A stretch of 64,000 nt of DNA from Parvimonas micra (GCF_900637905.1 NZ_LR134472.1:372001-436000), one strand, 5' to 3'; counted from the stretch's first letter, positions 52,201 through 60,886 are shown. Translations and numbers: made by a program. The notes: generated from the sequence alone by a model not told the origin.

Positions 52201-52385
52201 ACAACTCCACCTTTTTGATGTTTTTTAAGTCTTTCTCTTTGTATTTCAGAGTAAAACATTGAATAATAGTTATAATCCTCTGAAATTTCAATTTGTTTTA
52301 AATCCTTATCATTAAGCTTAATATCACCCTCGGATAGATGCTCAACCATAATCCATGCTTCTAATATTTTTTCCTTTTTGTCCAT
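49254..52385 (-). CDS. UPF1-like superfamily 1 helicase with coiled-coil insertion
   Basis: This protein has about 1043 residues. After a unique N-terminal region of about 260 residues comes the Q-motif-like LMQQIAVNLA and Walker A NGPPGTGKTTLLKDIF (about 285-300). A long charged insertion (about 460-690) has heptad-like coiled coils. Walker B is YLFVDEAGQALPQS with VVGDPAQIKPV, motif V is GTVHTFQGKEADIV and motif VI is VSATRAKEEFYI. This is SF1B helicase architecture seen in several bacterial defence proteins. The ATG at 52385 has GAGGGAAG upstream. A TATAAT at 52423-52428 would place transcription start near 52416, too close for a start at 52418. Co-directional with the DUF262 pair, 167 bp downstream. 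Confidence 0.85.
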   Translation of the reverse strand: MDKKEKILEAWIMVEHLSEGDIKLNDKDLKQIEISEDYNYYSMFYSEIQRERLKKHQKGGVVLYFNIFPFKKVVTLLREKYNLPEIYEEISVGDKFSFAIYFDKELKVVEEMTFFIVSYYILKNGSIPKENEFLDFEKKNKEYINSIFACPEEEDYIEFFNKAFVKLLKKYSIQIEDSRMKVLSNLETDATNLHSFFVDDLEKAKSIKTKNLDSYLLGESKERINLNSRTDTSSFNPRVFQDILQPKNYPVARYPSNAKYSLSLMQQIAVNLAIGYDNEKMRSVNGPPGTGKTTLLKDIFAELLVEQAYEITKLTNKEVSKNDKLKYYDKAYIGVMPSSIADKEIVVASSNNGAVQNIVNEFPLISKIDKSFLDELRKADYFWRISNSKNSTEWRKNEDGKLIEILKSEPFADEKFCGLLSQEGGKKDNIEGIIIAIKHVYDYLNKEHEPNNKVYDEFLKKYRQVCEYKNERQHIADKYVNLLKLREQVEAKRKIHEEKKVKFGDELKIIVEKNNADEILLKQNLAEIEEKINICIYEIGKNIKEVNNVKQSIKALELQKPNFLRFKARREYKKRLYTFSEQLIELLKKEKELNLEQASLEKEKRNIEKTLIENEEKVSVKKKDIDRIIQSDTNEIQELDDKIQNISSELQKYSINELNMYINYDSLQLSNPWFDEEYRKLQSKLFIDALRVRKQFLYENQRSIKAAYLIWNRQKEYLDNKQVITEAWNWINMVIPIISSTFASFSRMCANLETESLGYLFVDEAGQALPQSIVGAIFRSKKVMVVGDPAQIKPVLTLDSSILSMIGKHYGVSNKYLSDSASVQTLVDDISKYGFYKSDDEWIGIPLWVHRRCKNPMFDISNAISYGGNMVQSTDVLGKALWYDVTGSASDKYVKEHGDFIKEKILDMIKLNPDIIDKSKNDIVYVISPFRNVAYHLSHKLKEIGFTRYSNDGKPTNVGTVHTFQGKEADIVFLVLGCDEKSRGAARWAMSSTNPNIMNVSATRAKEEFYIIGDLKLFMNINSDVINQTYSIIKKFNCEETKE

Positions 52386-52558
52386 TGCTTCTTCCCTCAC
52401 TATATTCACAATTATCATTTTGATTATATCATTTTAAGTAATATCTGGTGTTTCCCCATTATTTTTTAACCGACAAAGCAGAAAAGTCAAAAAGTCCTAT
52501 CATATTACTTCCGATGACTTAATAAACAATAACTATCTTAAAAAACTTCATAACTTTA

Positions 52559-53122
52559 CTACAAATCCTCTATTATTTCCTTAACATATCCTTTTAAATC
52601 TTCTATATCTAAGAATCCTGGATCTAAGTGGCATAGAAAGTGCCAATCTGATGTTTCTTTTTTTCTGTATATAATTGCTTCCCCATCTTCGCTTCCGAAA
52701 AAGCTTCTATCTACTTCATATCCATTACTTTCTAAGAAATCCTTTATAAGATTATATTTAGTTTCTCTTTCTTCAATATAAGCTTTTACTTCTTCGTTGT
52801 TAATTACATAAGCATCTATTTTTGAATATCCTGCTATAATTTTATCTTTTGTGACTGATAGATTGGAAATTTCTTTCCAAATAATTTCAACACTCTCTTC
52901 AGAATCAAACATAAATCTGGATAGTGGTACAATATTTTCATTATAGATAATTTCCATATAATCAGGTATATTTTTAGGATTAAAATATTCATATTCTATA
53001 TTATCTTCTTTTTCTAAAGTATATCCAGGTATTTTAGATACGAATTCTTTTCCTTCTTCTAAAGAATCGAATGCTACTAAATCTTTTGAATAATCATTTT
53101 GATATAATTCCAATATATACAT
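52559..53122 (-). CDS. Hypothetical protein (187 residues)
   Basis: This acidic soluble protein begins MYILELYQNDYSKDLVAFDS and contains GYSKIDAYVINNEEVKAY and DWHFLCHLDPGFLDIEDL. No membrane segments or known motif. GGAGG lies 7 nt before the ATG. It is positioned between the frameshifted gene and the helicase, all in the same direction. I cannot assign a family. Confidence 0.7.
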   Translation of the reverse strand: MYILELYQNDYSKDLVAFDSLEEGKEFVSKIPGYTLEKEDNIEYEYFNPKNIPDYMEIIYNENIVPLSRFMFDSEESVEIIWKEISNLSVTKDKIIAGYSKIDAYVINNEEVKAYIEERETKYNLIKDFLESNGYEVDRSFFGSEDGEAIIYRKKETSDWHFLCHLDPGFLDIEDLKGYVKEIIEDL

Positions 53123-53154
53123 CTACAAACCTCCAAATCTTAATAAATAATTCA

Positions 53155-53564
53155 TCAAATACTAACTTTTTCCTTTAATTCTGATAATTTCTTTGATAAC
53201 AAAATAAGTTCGGGGCTTATTTCAATTAATTCATCATTTACAACCACATAATTCTTTATATTTATATTTTCTAAGTTCATCATTTCTCTTAACTCATCTT
53301 GAATATAATGCATCTGAATACAATGTGGTGATTCATCAACTGTGGCAAAGATAATATTATGTACTTTTCCTGTTCTAATCATACCACCTATTTTTGTTAT
53401 AGCCATATTAACATGAGTATTTTCAAGGCATAAATTATATATATTTTTAGAAATTTTTTCTAATTTTTCATAGCCCTTTGGTTGCATATATTTAAGACAA
53501 GTACCAACTATAATAATAGTCTCATCTATATCATATATATATTACTAGTCATTACTTCTTTCAT
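53155..53564 (-). pseudogene. Hypothetical gene interrupted by frameshift at an AT-dinucleotide run
   Basis: An ATG at 53564, three bases after the rlmD stop codon and behind GGAGAGGAG, opens a frame (MKEVMTSNIYMI) that stops after 12 codons. The downstream frame (to 53155) is open from just after a TAA at about 53532 and reads DIDETIIIVGTCLKYMQPKG, then 110 residues from its first ATG (53487), which has no ribosome binding site. The two frames meet at (AT)5, 53533-53542. Removing one AT joins them into about 135 codons. So this is either a slipped-strand (phase-variable) gene in its off state, a recent mutation or a sequencing error. Product not recognised. Confidence 0.7.
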
Positions 53565-53567
53565 AAA

Positions 53568-54920
53568 TTATCTCCTCTCCAACAACGCCACTGCCTCACA
53601 ATGAACTGTTCTTGGGAATTGGTTGAAGATTTTTAATGTTATTAGTTTGTATCCATTTTGTAGTAGGATTTGAATGTCTCTTTTTTGTGTTTTTGGATTG
53701 CATGAAATGTAAACAATTGTTTTTGCACCGCAGGAGATTATTTTTTCCAATGCTTTTTGGTTTATTCCATCTCTTGGTGGATCTACGATGATTACATCTA
53801 CCATTTCTTTTCTGTTTTCGATTTCTTCTAAGACGTCTCCAGCAATGAAGGTGCAATTTGTTAGTCCGTTTTCTTTTGCTGATTTATTTGCACTTTCGAC
53901 TGCTTCTTCTACAATTTCAATTCCATAAACAGCTTTTGCTTTTCTTGCTACAATTTGTCCTATTGTTCCCGTTCCTGAATATAAATCAAAGACTACTTTG
54001 TTTTCTATGTCTCCACAGAGTTCAATTGCTTTTGAGTACAGATTTATTGCTCCAAATACATTTGGTTGGAAAAATGAAAATGGTGTTACTTTAAATTCCA
54101 AGTCAAATATTTTTTCTGTTATGTATTCTTTTCCAAAAATTATATTTATTTTTTCCGGAACAACAGCATCTGCAAGCGAGTCATTTTCAGTATGCACGAT
54201 AGATTTTATATTTCCTTCAAGTTTCAGTCCTAAAAGCATATCAACAAAACTTTTGCTATCAAATTCACTTTGTGTTGTCGTTACGATATTTACCATTATT
54301 TCGCCAGTTGTCAATGCATAACGAATGATTAAATGTCTTAAAAGTCCTTCGTGAGTTCTCTTTTTAACAAATGGAAGATTTTTTTCTCTTACAAAGTCGA
54401 TAACTGCATTTCTTATTATTTCAAAATCTATATGTACTAAATTACATTCTTTTGTATCTATAACTTCGTAAAATCTATTCTTCTTATGCATTCCAAGCAT
54501 TATTGGACTATCTTTATACATATCTGCAAAAGTGTATTCCATTTTGTTTCTATATGCTGTTTTTAATGGACTTTCAAATATTTCAGGTTCTTCTGAATAT
54601 ACATCTTCAAAAAGTTCCTTTATCTGTCTTTGTTTTAATTTAAGCTCGTATTCATAGGGAACACTTTGATAACTACATCCACCACATTCAATATAGTTTG
54701 GACAAGTTGGATTAGTTTCAAGTGGACTTTTTTCTAAAATTTCCAAAAGTTTTGCTTCCATATGTTTTTCTCTTTTTCTTCCAACAACTACAGAAACTTT
54801 TTGTCCTTCAATACCACCTTTGAAATTTACTTTTTTATCTTCAAAAGTAAATTCAGACATATTTGGAAAATTAACTTTTTCAATTATTCCCTCTAAATAT
54901 TTTTTCTTTCTTCTTGACAT
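53568..54920 (-). CDS. rlmD: 23S rRNA (uracil-5-)-methyltransferase RlmD/RumA family
   Basis: This protein of about 450 residues has an N-terminal TRAM domain (about 5-60: EGIIEKVNFPN, FKGGIEGQKVSVVVG). An iron-sulfur motif CPNYIECGGCSYQ follows, then a SAM methyltransferase domain with VFDLYSGTGTIGQ, VDPPRDGINQ and the catalytic Cys in IVYISCNPKTQ. It methylates U1939 (or U747) of 23S rRNA. The ATG at 54920 has AAAGGAAAT upstream and is preferred over a frame reaching 54962. It follows secA by 59 bp. Confidence 0.93.
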   Translation of the reverse strand: MSRRKKKYLEGIIEKVNFPNMSEFTFEDKKVNFKGGIEGQKVSVVVGRKREKHMEAKLLEILEKSPLETNPTCPNYIECGGCSYQSVPYEYELKLKQRQIKELFEDVYSEEPEIFESPLKTAYRNKMEYTFADMYKDSPIMLGMHKKNRFYEVIDTKECNLVHIDFEIIRNAVIDFVREKNLPFVKKRTHEGLLRHLIIRYALTTGEIMVNIVTTTQSEFDSKSFVDMLLGLKLEGNIKSIVHTENDSLADAVVPEKINIIFGKEYITEKIFDLEFKVTPFSFFQPNVFGAINLYSKAIELCGDIENKVVFDLYSGTGTIGQIVARKAKAVYGIEIVEEAVESANKSAKENGLTNCTFIAGDVLEEIENRKEMVDVIIVDPPRDGINQKALEKIISCGAKTIVYISCNPKTQKRDIQILLQNGYKLITLKIFNQFPRTVHCEAVALLERR

Positions 54921-54942
54921 ATATTTCCTTTCTATTAGCAGA

Positions 54943-54968
54943 AAAGAGCGAAATAACTTCACTCTTTC
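54943..54968 (-). terminator. Possible terminator/attenuator between secA and rlmD
   Basis: On the minus strand AAAGAGTGAA pairs with TTTCGCTCTTT (one mismatch) and is followed by only four T. It is weak, so partial read-through into rlmD is likely. Confidence 0.45.
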
Positions 54969-54979
54969 CCCTAACTTAT

Positions 54980-57700
54980 CTATTTATTTCTTCCACAACA
55001 TTTTTTATATTTTTTACCACTTCCACAAGGGCATGGATCATTTCTTCCAACTTGTTTTCCTTTAACAACTGTTGTTTGTTCATCTTGAACATTTGTAGAA
55101 ACTTCTACTGCAGCTCTTTCTCTTTCGATTTCAGCTCCAGCAGGTTGAATGTTGAATAATCCCTTTAGAACATCTGCTTTGATTGATTCGTTCATTTCGT
55201 TAAACATTTCAAAGCCTTCTGCTCCATATGCTCTTACAGGGTCTTGTTGTCCGTAAGATCTTATGCCGATACCTTGTCTTAATTGATCCATAGCATCTAT
55301 ATGATCCATCCATTTTCTGTCAACAACCATAAGCATAATTACTCTTTCGATTTCTCTCATTTGTTCTTCGCCGATTTGTTCTTCTTTTTCAGCATAGAAT
55401 TTTTGAGAAACATCTATTATATAGCCTTTTAATGCCTCTTTACTTAATCCTTTCATTTCTTCAAAATTTAAAAGATTATGTGGTAAGTATGCATTTTCGA
55501 TTGCCATTTTCAAATCATTTAATTCAATATTTTTTCCGTTAGAATATTGTTCAACAGTTGAATCTATGAATTCAATCAACATTTCTTGAATGGTATCTTT
55601 CATATCTTCTCCGTCAAGAACTGCACGTCTTTCTTTATAAATTACATTTCTTTGAACATTCATAACGTCATCGTATTTCAATACATTTTTTCTGATACCA
55701 AAGTTGTTTGCTTCAACTCTTTCTTGAGATCTTTCAATTCCTCTTGTAACTGATTTGAATTCCAACACTTCATCCGGATCATAATTTCTATTCATAGCAA
55801 ATTTTTGTATAGCTTCTCCACCGAATAAACGCATCAAATTATCTGAAAGTGAAACGAAAAATCTTGATTCACCAGGGTCTCCTTGACGACCGGCACGTCC
55901 TCTTAACTGATTGTCAATACGTCTTGACTCATGTCTTTCAGTACCAACTATGAAAAGTCCGCCTGCTTCAATTACTTTTTTAGCATTTTCATCAGTTTGA
56001 GCTTTATATTTTTCATATAATTTTTTGAATTCTTCTCTAGCTTTTAAGATTTCTTCATCATCAGTTTCCCAAAAAGCATCTAAATTATCTAAAACATATT
56101 GTGGTGTTCCATTTTTCTTCATTTCATGTTTAGCCATAAAGTCAGGGTTACCACCTAAAAGAATATCGGTACCACGGCCTGCCATGTTTGTTGCAATTGT
56201 AACTTTACCATAAACCCCAGCTTGAGCAACAATTTCAGCTTCTCTTGCATGGAATTTAGCATTCAATACATCATGTTCTATTCTTTTTTTCTTAAGCATT
56301 GCACTTAGTAATTCTGAAATTTCAATTGAAATTGTACCAACAAGCACAGGTTGTCCTGTTGAATGAATTCTTTCTATTTCTTCAACAATAGCTTTAAATT
56401 TAGCTTCTTCTGTTAAATAAACTCTATCATGATGATCTATTCTTATAACCGGTTTATTTGTTGGAATTTCAATAACATCCATATGATAAATTTCATTAAA
56501 TTCATCTTCTTCAGTCTTTGCAGTTCCTGTCATACCAGCTAGTTTTTCATACATTCTGAAGTAATTTTGGTAAGTGATTGTAGCAAGAGTTCTAGATTCT
56601 GACTTGATTTCAACACCTTCTTTAGCTTCAATAGCTTGGTGAAGTCCTTCACTATATCTTCTGCCTTCCATAATACGTCCTGTAAATTCATCTACGATTA
56701 GAATTTCTCCGTCTTCACTTACAACATAGTCAACATCTCTTTGCATTGTATTATTCGCTTTTAACGCTTGATTTATATGATGCGCCACTTCCATGTTAAC
56801 CGGATCTGAAAGATTTACAAGTCCAAAAAAGTCTTCTGCCTTTTCAGTCCCAATTTCAGTTAAGTTAGCAGTTTTATGTTTTTCATTAACTACAAAATCA
56901 ACAGTTTCCTCTCTAAGTTCTCTGTTGTAAAAATCTTCATTTTCTTCACTTGGATCTGCAATTCTTCCCTTTAAACTCTTTACAAATTTATCGGCAAGTG
57001 CATATAAATCAGTTGATTGGTCTCCTTCACCTGAAATGATAAGTGGAGTTCTAGCTTCGTCGATTAAAATCGAGTCAACTTCGTCGACGATTGCGTAATT
57101 AAGACCTCTTTGAACGAGTTCTTCTTTATAAACAACCATATTATCTCTAAGGTAATCGAAACCAAATTCTGAGTTAGTTCCGTAAGTTATATCACAATTA
57201 TAGTTTTCACGTCTTTCATCATTTGAAAGTCCATGTAAAATACAACCAACTTTTAACCCTAAAAACTCGTGAATTTTACCCATCCACTCTTTATCTCTCT
57301 TTGCAAGGTAATCATTCACTGTTACTATGTGAACACCCTTACCTGTAAGAGCATTTAAATATGAAGGCAAAGTTGCAACTAAAGTTTTTCCTTCACCTGT
57401 TTTCATTTCGGCAATTCTTCCTTCGTGAAGAACAACCCCACCAATTAACTGTACTCTATAATGTTTCATACCTAAAACTCTATAAGCTGCTTCTCTAACT
57501 GTTGCAAAAGCTTCAGGTAAAATATCGTCTAAAGTTTCTCCATTTGCTAATCTAGTTTTAAATATTTCTGTATTATTTCTAAGTTCATCATCTGTTAATT
57601 TTGAATATTTTTCTTCGTAGGACATTATTTTATCTACGATTGGGTTTATCTTTTTAACTCTTTTTGCAGAAGAATTAAAAATATCACTAAAAAATCCCAT
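54980..57700 (-). CDS. secA: Protein translocase subunit SecA
   Basis: This 906-residue ATPase drives protein export through SecYEG. It contains Walker [16 protein letters not shown] (about residue 97), the DEAD-like [31 protein letters not shown], and [24 protein letters not shown]. The C-terminal zinc-binding tail is [15 protein letters not shown]. The full domain set and normal length make the call firm. The start has GAGGTGAG upstream. It is divergent from folT across a 284-bp region. The exporter is needed for the four signal-peptide surface proteins in the window. Confidence 0.98.
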   Translation of the reverse strand: MGFFSDIFNSSAKRVKKINPIVDKIMSYEEKYSKLTDDELRNNTEIFKTRLANGETLDDILPEAFATVREAAYRVLGMKHYRVQLIGGVVLHEGRIAEMKTGEGKTLVATLPSYLNALTGKGVHIVTVNDYLAKRDKEWMGKIHEFLGLKVGCILHGLSNDERRENYNCDITYGTNSEFGFDYLRDNMVVYKEELVQRGLNYAIVDEVDSILIDEARTPLIISGEGDQSTDLYALADKFVKSLKGRIADPSEENEDFYNRELREETVDFVVNEKHKTANLTEIGTEKAEDFFGLVNLSDPVNMEVAHHINQALKANNTMQRDVDYVVSEDGEILIVDEFTGRIMEGRRYSEGLHQAIEAKEGVEIKSESRTLATITYQNYFRMYEKLAGMTGTAKTEEDEFNEIYHMDVIEIPTNKPVIRIDHHDRVYLTEEAKFKAIVEEIERIHSTGQPVLVGTISIEISELLSAMLKKKRIEHDVLNAKFHAREAEIVAQAGVYGKVTIATNMAGRGTDILLGGNPDFMAKHEMKKNGTPQYVLDNLDAFWETDDEEILKAREEFKKLYEKYKAQTDENAKKVIEAGGLFIVGTERHESRRIDNQLRGRAGRQGDPGESRFFVSLSDNLMRLFGGEAIQKFAMNRNYDPDEVLEFKSVTRGIERSQERVEANNFGIRKNVLKYDDVMNVQRNVIYKERRAVLDGEDMKDTIQEMLIEFIDSTVEQYSNGKNIELNDLKMAIENAYLPHNLLNFEEMKGLSKEALKGYIIDVSQKFYAEKEEQIGEEQMREIERVIMLMVVDRKWMDHIDAMDQLRQGIGIRSYGQQDPVRAYGAEGFEMFNEMNESIKADVLKGLFNIQPAGAEIERERAAVEVSTNVQDEQTTVVKGKQVGRNDPCPCGSGKKYKKCCGRNK

Positions 57701-57822
57701 AACTCACCTCTATCTAAAATATATATTTTCTCACAAATGATATTTTACCATAAATACTCAAAATTTACAAATTTTCATAAAAAAATTAACTAAAAATATA
57801 TTTTTTGTTTTAAAGTAAAATC

Positions 57823-57851
57823 TTGACTTTGTTATAAAAATCTTATAAAAT
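57823..57851 (+). promoter_or_regulatory. Sigma-A-type promoter of folT
   Basis: TTGACT (57823-57828) and TAAAAT (57846-57851) are 17 bp apart, about 45 bp upstream of the THF riboswitch. Confidence 0.75.
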
Positions 57852-57894
57852 AATTCTGTATTCGTGTGATACCCAATAGTAGCCTATTTTTTTA

Positions 57895-57986
57895 GGCAGA
57901 GTAGGAAACTTGCATTAAGTGTTACAAGATGGGATGTTGCTTGTAAACGAAGAGATTTCTCGTGGTTAGTTTTCGCATCCACTGTT
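57895..57986 (+). promoter_or_regulatory. Tetrahydrofolate (THF/folT) riboswitch
   Basis: Class I THF riboswitch signature blocks appear in order: AGAGTAG, GCATTAAGTG, GATGGGATGTTG, ACGAAG and GCATCCACTG. P1 (GGCAG/CTGTT), P2 (GGAAACT/AGTTTTC) and P3 (TTACAAG/CTTGTAA) can all form. Only 14 nt separate P1 from the AAAGGAG of the downstream gene, so ligand binding likely sequesters the ribosome binding site and lowers folate import when folates are plentiful. Confidence 0.93.
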
Positions 57987-58011
57987 GGCATTGATTTTTG
58001 AAAGGAGAAAA

Positions 58012-58542
58012 ATGAAAAAAAATAGGTTTACAACCACACAATTAGCTATCGCAGGACTTATGATAGCTTTAACAGTTATTTTGTCTTATCAAAATATTTA
58101 TTTATTCCCACCTAGAAGTGGAAGAATAACACTTAGATTTATACCAATGCTATTCTCTGGTATATTATTAGGACCCACACTTGGAACAATCATTGGAGGA
58201 GCATCTGACCCATTAATTTATTTCATGACTTTGGGTTCTCCTGGAATGTATTTTCCGGGATATATGTTTACAAATATGATAATGGGATTTTTCCCAGGAC
58301 TTATACTTGGAAAAAACATTGAAAAAGAAAGTAAACTTTCTATAACTTTAAAAGTTGCACTTATTTGTATTCTTTCTTTTGTTGTTACAATCTTTTTAGA
58401 CAGCTTTTGGCTTTCTGTAACAAGAGGTAAAGGATTCTGGTACTATGTTGCTTCAAGAACATTGCCAAATTTAATTCAAATGGGAATTACATTTGTTGCA
58501 CTTTTAGTTTTAACTACAAGAATAAAAAAAACATACAGATAA
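58012..58542 (+). CDS. folT: Folate-type ECF transporter S component FolT
   Basis: This protein of about 176 residues has six hydrophobic segments. TTQLAIAGLMIALTVIL then FPPRSGRITLRFIPMLFSGI and LGPTLGTIIGGASDPL are typical of the FolT group of ECF S components, the membrane subunit that captures folates for the shared EcfAA'T module. The ATG at 58012 is preferred over a TTG 27 bp upstream, which would place the start before the AAAGGAG ribosome binding site. The THF riboswitch directly upstream supports the substrate. Confidence 0.93.
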   Translation: MKKNRFTTTQLAIAGLMIALTVILSYQNIYLFPPRSGRITLRFIPMLFSGILLGPTLGTIIGGASDPLIYFMTLGSPGMYFPGYMFTNMIMGFFPGLILGKNIEKESKLSITLKVALICILSFVVTIFLDSFWLSVTRGKGFWYYVASRTLPNLIQMGITFVALLVLTTRIKKTYR

Positions 58543-58580
58543 AAATTTTATAAAGAAAAATCATAAACACGAATTAACAG

Positions 58581-58607
58581 CTGACTGCAATGGTAGTCAG
58601 TTTTTTT
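58581..58607 (+). terminator. Terminator of folT
   Basis: CTGACT and AGTCAG form a stem around an 8-nt loop, followed by seven T, 39 bp after the folT stop codon. Confidence 0.85.
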
Positions 58608-59450
58608 GTGAGTAGAAATGTGTCTATGACACATTTTACTTTTGTTTACTTGTAAACAAAAGTATGAGATCTCCACAGTCGATTGTATCCAAATCAAGAT
58701 TTGGACAATCTTTGCGTCAGACCTACTATAGATTATTTACAAGTAAATAATCAAAGTTAGGGCTAGATTGTCTACGCTCGAGATGACGTGTTGAGAGCAT
58801 TACTTTGCTTGGTTTTTGACGTGAACTATTAAATCCTCTACAGATAAATAAATTTAGGGATAGATTCATTTTGCTAAGGTTTCAGTCGAAATTACGTTTT
58901 AGTGGCATTACTTTTCTAACTACTTTGACGTGAGTTTTTTTGTATGTTAAAATTTTTTTATAAATCGAAAGCTGTTTTACTATTAACGGTAAACTATTAA
59001 ACGAGGGTACTTCCTTACCCGTCATTTCGACCGTAACGAAGCAACGCGAAGTGAAGTGGAGAAATCTCAACTATTGCTTAGTTATAAGCAATGGTATTTC
59101 TGAAAGAAATCCTAGAAGATTTTTTATGTATCTTCGATACATTTACTTTTGCTAAAGCAAAAGTATGAGATCTCCAAAGTCATTGTATCAAACAACGCTA
59201 CAATGACCCCGTCAGACCTACTATTGATTATTTACAAGTAAATAATCAAAGTTAGGGCTAGATTCACTTCACTTGCTTCGGTCGAGATGACGTGTAAGGA
59301 GCTTTACTATGCTAAGTATTTTGACGTGAATTAGTTAATTCTCTTTACAAATAAATAATCTAAGTTAGGACTAGATTCGCTTCCCCTTCATTTTGGTCGA
59401 GATGACGTATTAGGAGATTTACTTTGCTAATTGTTTTCACGTGATAAATT
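58608..59450. repeat. Non-coding array of diverged palindrome-rich repeats
   Basis: No gene in about 850 bp. Two long units are visible: 58616-58830 and 59124-59330. Each has a short hairpin (ATGTGTC/GACACAT in one, ATGTATC/GATACAT in the other), then a longer one (ACTTTTGTTTAC/GTAAACAAAAGT versus ACTTTTGCT/AGCAAAAGT). Then come TATGAGATCTCC, GTCAGACCTACTAT, the palindrome GATTATTTAC/GTAAATAATC, and AGTTAGGGCTAGATT with GTCGAGATGACGTG. Two partial units lie at about 58839-58935 and 59338-59445. Hairpin arms change together between copies. Confidence 0.8.
59020..59072. repeat. GTCATTTCGACC...GAAATCTC-type dispersed repeat unit
   Basis: The stretch begins CCGTCATTTCGACCGTAACG and ends GTGGAGAAATCTCAAC, with AACGAAGCAACGCGAAG between. 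Sequences of the form GTCATT(T/G)CGA...GAA(A)TCTC recur in non-coding DNA of many bacteria. Related fragments (GTCGAGATGACG on the plus strand) occur in the surrounding array. Confidence 0.6.
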
Positions 59451-59564
59451 TACATTTTTTTGCAAATAAAATATATTTTATTTATTATTTAAACTTACCA
59501 AAAAATATAATGTGAATTATGTAAAACTTTGTTTCGCATTTGTCAATATATCTATAAAAATGTA

Positions 59565-59593
59565 TTGTCTTTAAATATTTTATTTGTTATAAT
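59565..59593 (+). promoter_or_regulatory. Sigma-A-type promoter of arcA
   Basis: TTGTCT (59565-59570) and TATAAT (59588-59593) are spaced by 17 bp, with AAGGAGGGA at 59609-59617 just before the arcA start. Confidence 0.85.
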
Positions 59594-59620
59594 ATAGCTA
59601 GTAAGTTTAAGGAGGGAGCT

Positions 59621-60832
59621 ATGAAAATTAATGTAAATTCTGAAATTGGAAAATTAAAATCAGTTTTGCTTCACAGACCTCATAAAGAACTTTTAAACTT
59701 AACACCTTATTTACTTGATGAACTTCTTTTTGATGAAATTCCTTTTTTGGATAATGCACAAAAAGAACATGATATGTTTGCAAACATTTTTAGACAAAAT
59801 GGATGTGAAGTGTTCTATCTTGAAGATTTGTGTGCTGAAAGTCTTTATGATGATGGTATAAGAACTGCTTTTATTGAAGAATTTTTAGATAATGCGGATG
59901 TTCATGTAGAAAACGAAAAGAGATTATTAAAAGAGTATTTATTTTCTATCAAAGACAATAAAGAATTAGTTTTAAAAATGATGGAAGGTGTTAGAAAAAA
60001 TGAAGTAGATTTAAAAGAACCTTCAACTTTGAGCGAACTTGTTTCAAAGCATGATTTCTTTATTTCAAAACCACTTCCTAATTTATACTTTACAAGAGAT
60101 CCTTTTTCATTCATTAAAGACGGTGTAAGTCTTCATACAATGTGGTCAGTTACTAGAAGAAGAGAAACTCTTTTTGGAAAGTATATATTTGAACATCATA
60201 AAGAATTTAAAGGTATTAAAAAATGGTATGATAGAACAGATATTCCTTCTATTGAAGGTGGAGATATTTTAGTTTTATCCGAAGATGTTGTTGCTATCGG
60301 TATTTCTCAACGTTCAACACCAATGGCAATTGAAACTATTGCAAAAAGACTTCTTGAAGATGAAAACGGTGTAAAAACTGTACTTGCATTAGTAATTCCA
60401 AATAACAGAGCTTTTATGCATCTTGATACTGTTTTAACTTCAGTTGATAGAGATTTATTCACTCTTCACCCTGAAATTGAAAAGACATTGGAAATTTATT
60501 CATTAAAATTAGTTGATGGAAAAGTAAAAGTTGAAGTTGAATCAACTGATATAGAAGTTGTATTGAAAAAATATTTACATGTTGATAAAATTGACTTTAT
60601 CCGTGAAGGAAAAGGCGGACTTTTAGATACTCATAGAGAACAATGGTCTGACGGATATAACACTTTAGCTATCGCACCTAGAGAAGCTATCGTTTATGAT
60701 AGAAATACTATTACAAATCAATTACTTGAAGAAAAAGGAGTAAAACTTCATAAGATTGATTCAGGTGAATTATCTAGAGGACGTGGGGGTCCAAGATGTA
60801 TGAGTATGCCTCTATTTAGAGAAAATTTATAA
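59621..60832 (+). CDS. arcA: Arginine deiminase
   Basis: This 403-residue enzyme converts arginine to citrulline and ammonia, the first step of the arginine deiminase pathway that yields ATP and raises pH. Family motifs: VLLHRPHKELLNLTPY, YFTRDPFSF, IEGGDILVL, MHLDTVLT and the nucleophilic Cys near the C-terminus in GRGGPRCMSMPL. Length and motifs are complete. It is monocistronic here with its own promoter and terminator. arcB and arcC, the usual partners, are not in the window. Confidence 0.97.
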   Translation: MKINVNSEIGKLKSVLLHRPHKELLNLTPYLLDELLFDEIPFLDNAQKEHDMFANIFRQNGCEVFYLEDLCAESLYDDGIRTAFIEEFLDNADVHVENEKRLLKEYLFSIKDNKELVLKMMEGVRKNEVDLKEPSTLSELVSKHDFFISKPLPNLYFTRDPFSFIKDGVSLHTMWSVTRRRETLFGKYIFEHHKEFKGIKKWYDRTDIPSIEGGDILVLSEDVVAIGISQRSTPMAIETIAKRLLEDENGVKTVLALVIPNNRAFMHLDTVLTSVDRDLFTLHPEIEKTLEIYSLKLVDGKVKVEVESTDIEVVLKKYLHVDKIDFIREGKGGLLDTHREQWSDGYNTLAIAPREAIVYDRNTITNQLLEEKGVKLHKIDSGELSRGRGGPRCMSMPLFRENL

Positions 60833-60845
60833 AAAATTTAAATTA

Positions 60846-60870
60846 AAGCACAGAATTCCTGTGCTTTTTC
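60846..60870 (+). terminator. Terminator of arcA
   Basis: AAGCACAG, AATT, CTGTGCTT with TTTTC, 14 bp after the arcA stop codon. Confidence 0.85.
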
Positions 60871-60886
60871 TATGCCTTATTTTAGC

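Noticed and set aside
49254-52418. Longer helicase start at 52418
   Set aside because: A likely -10 box at 52423-52428 would make the transcript begin at about that ATG; 52385 has a proper ribosome binding site.
58608-59450. Possible CRISPR or insertion sequence between folT and arcA
   Set aside because: Units are diverged, differently spaced and palindromic; there is no transposase frame, no terminal inverted repeat pair bounding the region and no regular spacers.
59902-60114. Minus-strand frame inside arcA
   Set aside because: It is the antisense shadow of a complete, well-conserved arcA.
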